From Candidatus Pacearchaeota archaeon (GTDB lineage: Archaea > Nanobdellota > Nanobdellia > Pacearchaeales > GW2011-AR1): DNA of 14,831 nucleotides. The DNA lies in the NCBI GenBank assembly GCA_014728565.1, contig WJLK01000040.1, forward strand, positions 1 through 14,831, written 5' to 3'. Both the position numbers and the translations under genes were made by a program. The notes below the pieces were generated by a model. It made no database searches and was not told where the DNA came from. It saw nothing but the letters and a program-made list of their open reading frames with translations. The stretch's first letter is position 1. Every line of letters starts with the position of its first letter. This document shows, piece after piece, positions 12,724 through 14,831 of the stretch.

Positions 12724-13371
12724 ATGGAAGAAAATAAAAAAATTCAGGATTTAGGGAAAGAAAAAAATCAAATTGAGAAGGATGCAGCTAGAGAGGAGAA
12801 AAAAACTGTTAAAGAGGAAATCAAGAAAGTTGAGGGGAAAAAAGAAACAATTGAAAAAGCAGAAGAAAAAATTGCAGAGGAAATAACAAAACAGGAAGAT
12901 AAAAAAGAGAAACTAGAGGATAAAATTGAAAAAGAAGAAAAGAAAACTGGAAAAAAACATATAAAACCTGAAAAGAAAAAAACAGAGGCTGTTGTCAATG
13001 GAAGAGATATTCGCATTTCAACAAAAAGTGCTGTAGCTATCTGTAAATTTATAAGAGGAAAGGATATTGAGGAAGCTATTCTCAAACTAAAGGAGGTATC
13101 TAAGATGAAGAAACCAATTCCAATCAGAGGAGAGGTCCCTCATAAAAAAGGAATAATGAGTGGAGAGTATCCTATAAAAGCAACATTTGAATTTATTAGG
13201 TTACTGGAAAGTTTAAAAGCTAATGCTGTTTTAAATGATATTGAATTAGAAAAATGCAGATTGTTCTGCATGGCTAATATTGCTTCAAGACCTTATAGAA
13301 GATTTGGTCAGGGAAGACACAAAAGAAGTCATGTTACACTTAAATTAATACCTCAAAAAAATGACAGATAA
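12724..13371 (+). CDS. rpl22: Large ribosomal subunit protein uL22 with long charged N-terminal extension
   Basis: The 215-residue protein has the L22 core at about residues 90-212: VNGRDIRISTKSAVAICKFIRGKD, then PIPIRGEVPHKKG (tunnel hairpin region), LESLKANAVLND and FGQGRHKRSHVTLKL. Archaeal L22 is usually about 150 residues. Here the first ~88 residues form a Lys/Glu-rich segment that looks like one long helix or coiled coil, and the usual start of the core (near DPEKTAKA) is missing. No internal ATG precedes the core, so the extension is part of the product. It follows S19 without a gap and overlaps S17 by 11 bases. Confidence 0.93.
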   Translation: MEENKKIQDLGKEKNQIEKDAAREEKKTVKEEIKKVEGKKETIEKAEEKIAEEITKQEDKKEKLEDKIEKEEKKTGKKHIKPEKKKTEAVVNGRDIRISTKSAVAICKFIRGKDIEEAILKLKEVSKMKKPIPIRGEVPHKKGIMSGEYPIKATFEFIRLLESLKANAVLNDIELEKCRLFCMANIASRPYRRFGQGRHKRSHVTLKLIPQKNDR

Positions 13372-13669
13372 AAAAACCAAGAAAAAAGAAAAGAAAAAAA
13401 CATTATATATAGGTGGAAAATCAGTAAGCCTTAGAGGCAGAAGTTTTAGAGGAAAAGTAATAAAAAAATTTCCAGAGAGAGTTGTTATTGAATTTGAAAG
13501 AACAATATACATTAAAAAATATGAAAGATACTCAAAAAGAAAAACAAAACTTCATGCTAGACTTCCTCCAGAATTAGTTAATGAGGTTAGAATTGGAGAT
13601 TCTATTGAGATTAAAGAATGTCGGCCCATTAGTAAGATAATAAATTTTATTGTAACAAGAAAATTATAG
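13361..13669 (+). CDS. rps17: Small ribosomal subunit protein uS17
   Basis: The 102-residue protein is archaeal S17 with an OB fold: a Lys-rich start (MTDKKTKKKEKKK), then VSLRGRSFRGKVIKKFPERV, YERYSKRKTKLHARLP, IGDSIEIKECRPISKI and a C-terminal FIVTRKL. It binds 16S rRNA early in small-subunit assembly. In standard archaeal operons S3, L29 and often the RNase P protein precede it. Here it directly follows L22 with an 11-base overlap, so those genes are not in this place. Confidence 0.93.
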   Translation: MTDKKTKKKEKKKTLYIGGKSVSLRGRSFRGKVIKKFPERVVIEFERTIYIKKYERYSKRKTKLHARLPPELVNEVRIGDSIEIKECRPISKIINFIVTRKL

Positions 13670-13678
13670 GGATTTAAA

Positions 13679-14080
13679 ATGAAAGGTACAGCTGCTAAAT
13701 TAACAAGAGGACTTAATATAGGAAGCCTGGTTTTAGCCAGTGACAACTCTGGAGCAAGAATTGTTAAGATTGTCAGTGTTAAGGGAGGTAAAACAACAAA
13801 AGGAAGACAGCAATATGCAAAAATAGGAGATTGGGTCAAAGTTTCAGTCAGAAAAGGTTATTACAAGATAAAAGGACAGGTTTTTGATGCTATTGTTATA
13901 AGACAGAAAAATCCGTTCAGAAGAAAAAATGGTCAGAGAGTTGCTTTTCAGGACAATGCTGTTGCATTATTAAAGGACGAAAAAGGAAATCCAAAAGGAA
14001 CACAAATTAAAGGGCCTGTTGCTAAGGAGGTATTTGAGAGGTGGCCCTCAGTAGGAAAAATAAGCAAATATATATTGTAA
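13679..14080 (+). CDS. rpl14: Large ribosomal subunit protein uL14
   Basis: The 133-residue protein has the usual length and marks of archaeal L14: LVLASDNSGARIVKIVSV (18-35), KIGDWVKVSVRKG, DAIVIRQKNPFRRKNGQRVA, then DNAVALL and a final GPVAKEVFERWPSVGKIS. It binds 23S rRNA at the subunit interface. It starts nine bases after S17. L24 starts one base after its stop. Confidence 0.95.
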   Translation: MKGTAAKLTRGLNIGSLVLASDNSGARIVKIVSVKGGKTTKGRQQYAKIGDWVKVSVRKGYYKIKGQVFDAIVIRQKNPFRRKNGQRVAFQDNAVALLKDEKGNPKGTQIKGPVAKEVFERWPSVGKISKYIL

Positions 14081-14081
14081 G

Positions 14082-14528
14082 ATGAAAAAAGAATTTTCAA
14101 ATAAATGGAAGTCAAGCAAACAACCTAGAAAACAGAGAAAATATCTAGCTAATGCTCCACTTAAAACAAGAAGAAATTTACTTTCCTGTAATCTGAATAA
14201 GAAACTCAGAGAAAAATATAAAAGAAGAAACTTTCCACTAAGAAAAGGTGATGAAGTTAAAATTTTAAGAGGAGAATTTAAGAAAAAAACAGGAAAAACA
14301 AGTTCTGTTGACTTAAAAAGAATCAGGGTAAGTATAGAGGGTATTAACAGAACAAAGAAGGATGGAACAAAGATTAATGTTTATTTTAATCCATCAAACC
14401 TTCAAATTCAGGACTTAAATATAGATGATAAAAAAAGAATAAAATCAATTGAAAAAGAGAAAAAAGAAAAAGAATTTAAAAAATTACCAAAACAGGAGGA
14501 AAGTAAAGATGCATCTAAAAAGAAATAA
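14082..14528 (+). CDS. rpl24: Large ribosomal subunit protein uL24
   Basis: The 148-residue protein starts with a basic segment (KWKSSKQPRKQRKYLANAPL), then LREKYKRRNFPLRKGDEVKI leading into the KOW motif (RGEFKKKTGKTSSVDLKR) and SIEGINRTKKDGTKINVY. L24 starts large-subunit assembly and lies near the tunnel exit. The C-terminal ~35 residues are a charged tail (KEKKEKEFKKLPKQEES) beyond the core. The last 20 bases also encode the start of S4e in another frame. Confidence 0.93.
   Translation: MKKEFSNKWKSSKQPRKQRKYLANAPLKTRRNLLSCNLNKKLREKYKRRNFPLRKGDEVKILRGEFKKKTGKTSSVDLKRIRVSIEGINRTKKDGTKINVYFNPSNLQIQDLNIDDKKRIKSIEKEKKEKEFKKLPKQEESKDASKKK
14494..14499 (+). promoter_or_regulatory. SD for S4e within the L24 gene
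   Basis: AGGAGG lies nine bases before the ATG at 14509 and inside the last codons of L24. It supports that ATG as the S4e start and shows that SD-led initiation occurs inside operons here, while first genes are mostly leaderless. Confidence 0.6.
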
Positions 14529-14831
14529 GATTGAAAAATTTTGGCCTATTCCAAGAAAAGGAACAAAATATCTAGCAATTCCTAAACACAATCATAAAGA
14601 TTCAATACCTCTGATAATCATTATGAGAGACCTACTGGGATTAGTTAGGAATAAAAAAGAATTGAAAAAAATAATAAACGAGAAGAAGATCAAAATTAAT
14701 AATAAAGAAATCAGAGAAACTAATTATCCTGTCTCTCTATTTGATGTTTTAAGCTTAGAAAGTATTGGAAAAAATTACAAGGCTATTCTTTCTGAAAATA
14801 AAAAAATGTTTTTTCATGAGGTTAAAGGAAA
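14509..14831 (+). CDS. rps4e: Small ribosomal subunit protein eS4 (S4e), 5' part, cut by the window edge
   Basis: The first 107 codons are present. MHLKRNKIEKFWPIPRKG is the typical S4e opening, followed by YLAIPKHNHKDSIPLIIIMRD, LLGLVRNKKELKKIIN (S4-like RNA-binding region), a turn INNKEIRETNYPVSLFDVLSL and SIGKNYKAILSENKKMFF. S4e is found in archaea and eukaryotes only and follows L24 in archaeal operons, as here. It overlaps L24 by 20 bases and is led by AGGAGG at 14494. The C-terminal part (KOW region) lies beyond the window. Confidence 0.92.
   Translation, partial: MHLKRNKIEKFWPIPRKGTKYLAIPKHNHKDSIPLIIIMRDLLGLVRNKKELKKIINEKKIKINNKEIRETNYPVSLFDVLSLESIGKNYKAILSENKKMFFHEVKG

Noticed and set aside
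10809..13085. Several long antisense open frames across L4, L2, S19 and L22
   Set aside because: They are Phe/Ser/Leu-rich shadows of Lys/Glu-rich genes on the plus strand, without promoters or SD sites.

Overview
The window reads as the genome of an AT-rich archaeon, most likely a DPANN lineage of the Woesearchaeota/Pacearchaeota kind. This placement is inferred. It rests on the archaeal-type ribosomal operon (with S4e after L24), an archaeal AMP phosphorylase, a class II tRNA-Ser with discriminator G, TATA-box promoters about 26 nt upstream of leaderless start codons, and short unrecognised proteins of the type seen in those groups.

Positions 1-3460 are an accessory stretch. They hold the start of a minus-strand gene with a strong Shine-Dalgarno (SD) site that can be masked by a hairpin, a decayed coding remnant with an in-frame TGA, a MazG-like nucleotide pyrophosphohydrolase, and tRNA-Ser(UGA) preceded by a partial copy of its own 5' end split by a structured insert. 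After these come two cysteine-rich membrane-anchored surface proteins (one with a recent 117-bp internal duplication), a two-helix membrane protein, an acidic protein with a calcium-loop-like motif, and a small conserved-looking minus-strand protein.

Positions 3461-8956 hold housekeeping and transport genes: a Kef-type cation/proton antiporter with a C-terminal RCK domain, an inorganic pyrophosphatase gene broken by two frameshifts, a minus-strand pair (AI-2E/PerM-family permease and AMP phosphorylase, coupled by ATGA), and a soluble protein of unknown function just upstream of the ribosomal operon.

Positions 8957-14831 are a compact ribosomal operon on the plus strand: a ~115-nt structured leader, then L3, an unrecognised 138-aa protein, L4, L23, L2, S19, L22, S17, L14, L24 and the start of S4e. 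S3, L29 and the RNase P protein usually found between L22 and S17 are absent here, because L22 and S17 overlap. The most interesting points are the structured L3 leader in an otherwise largely leaderless neighbourhood, the unknown gene translationally coupled between L3 and L4, and the interrupted tRNA-Ser 5' copy.
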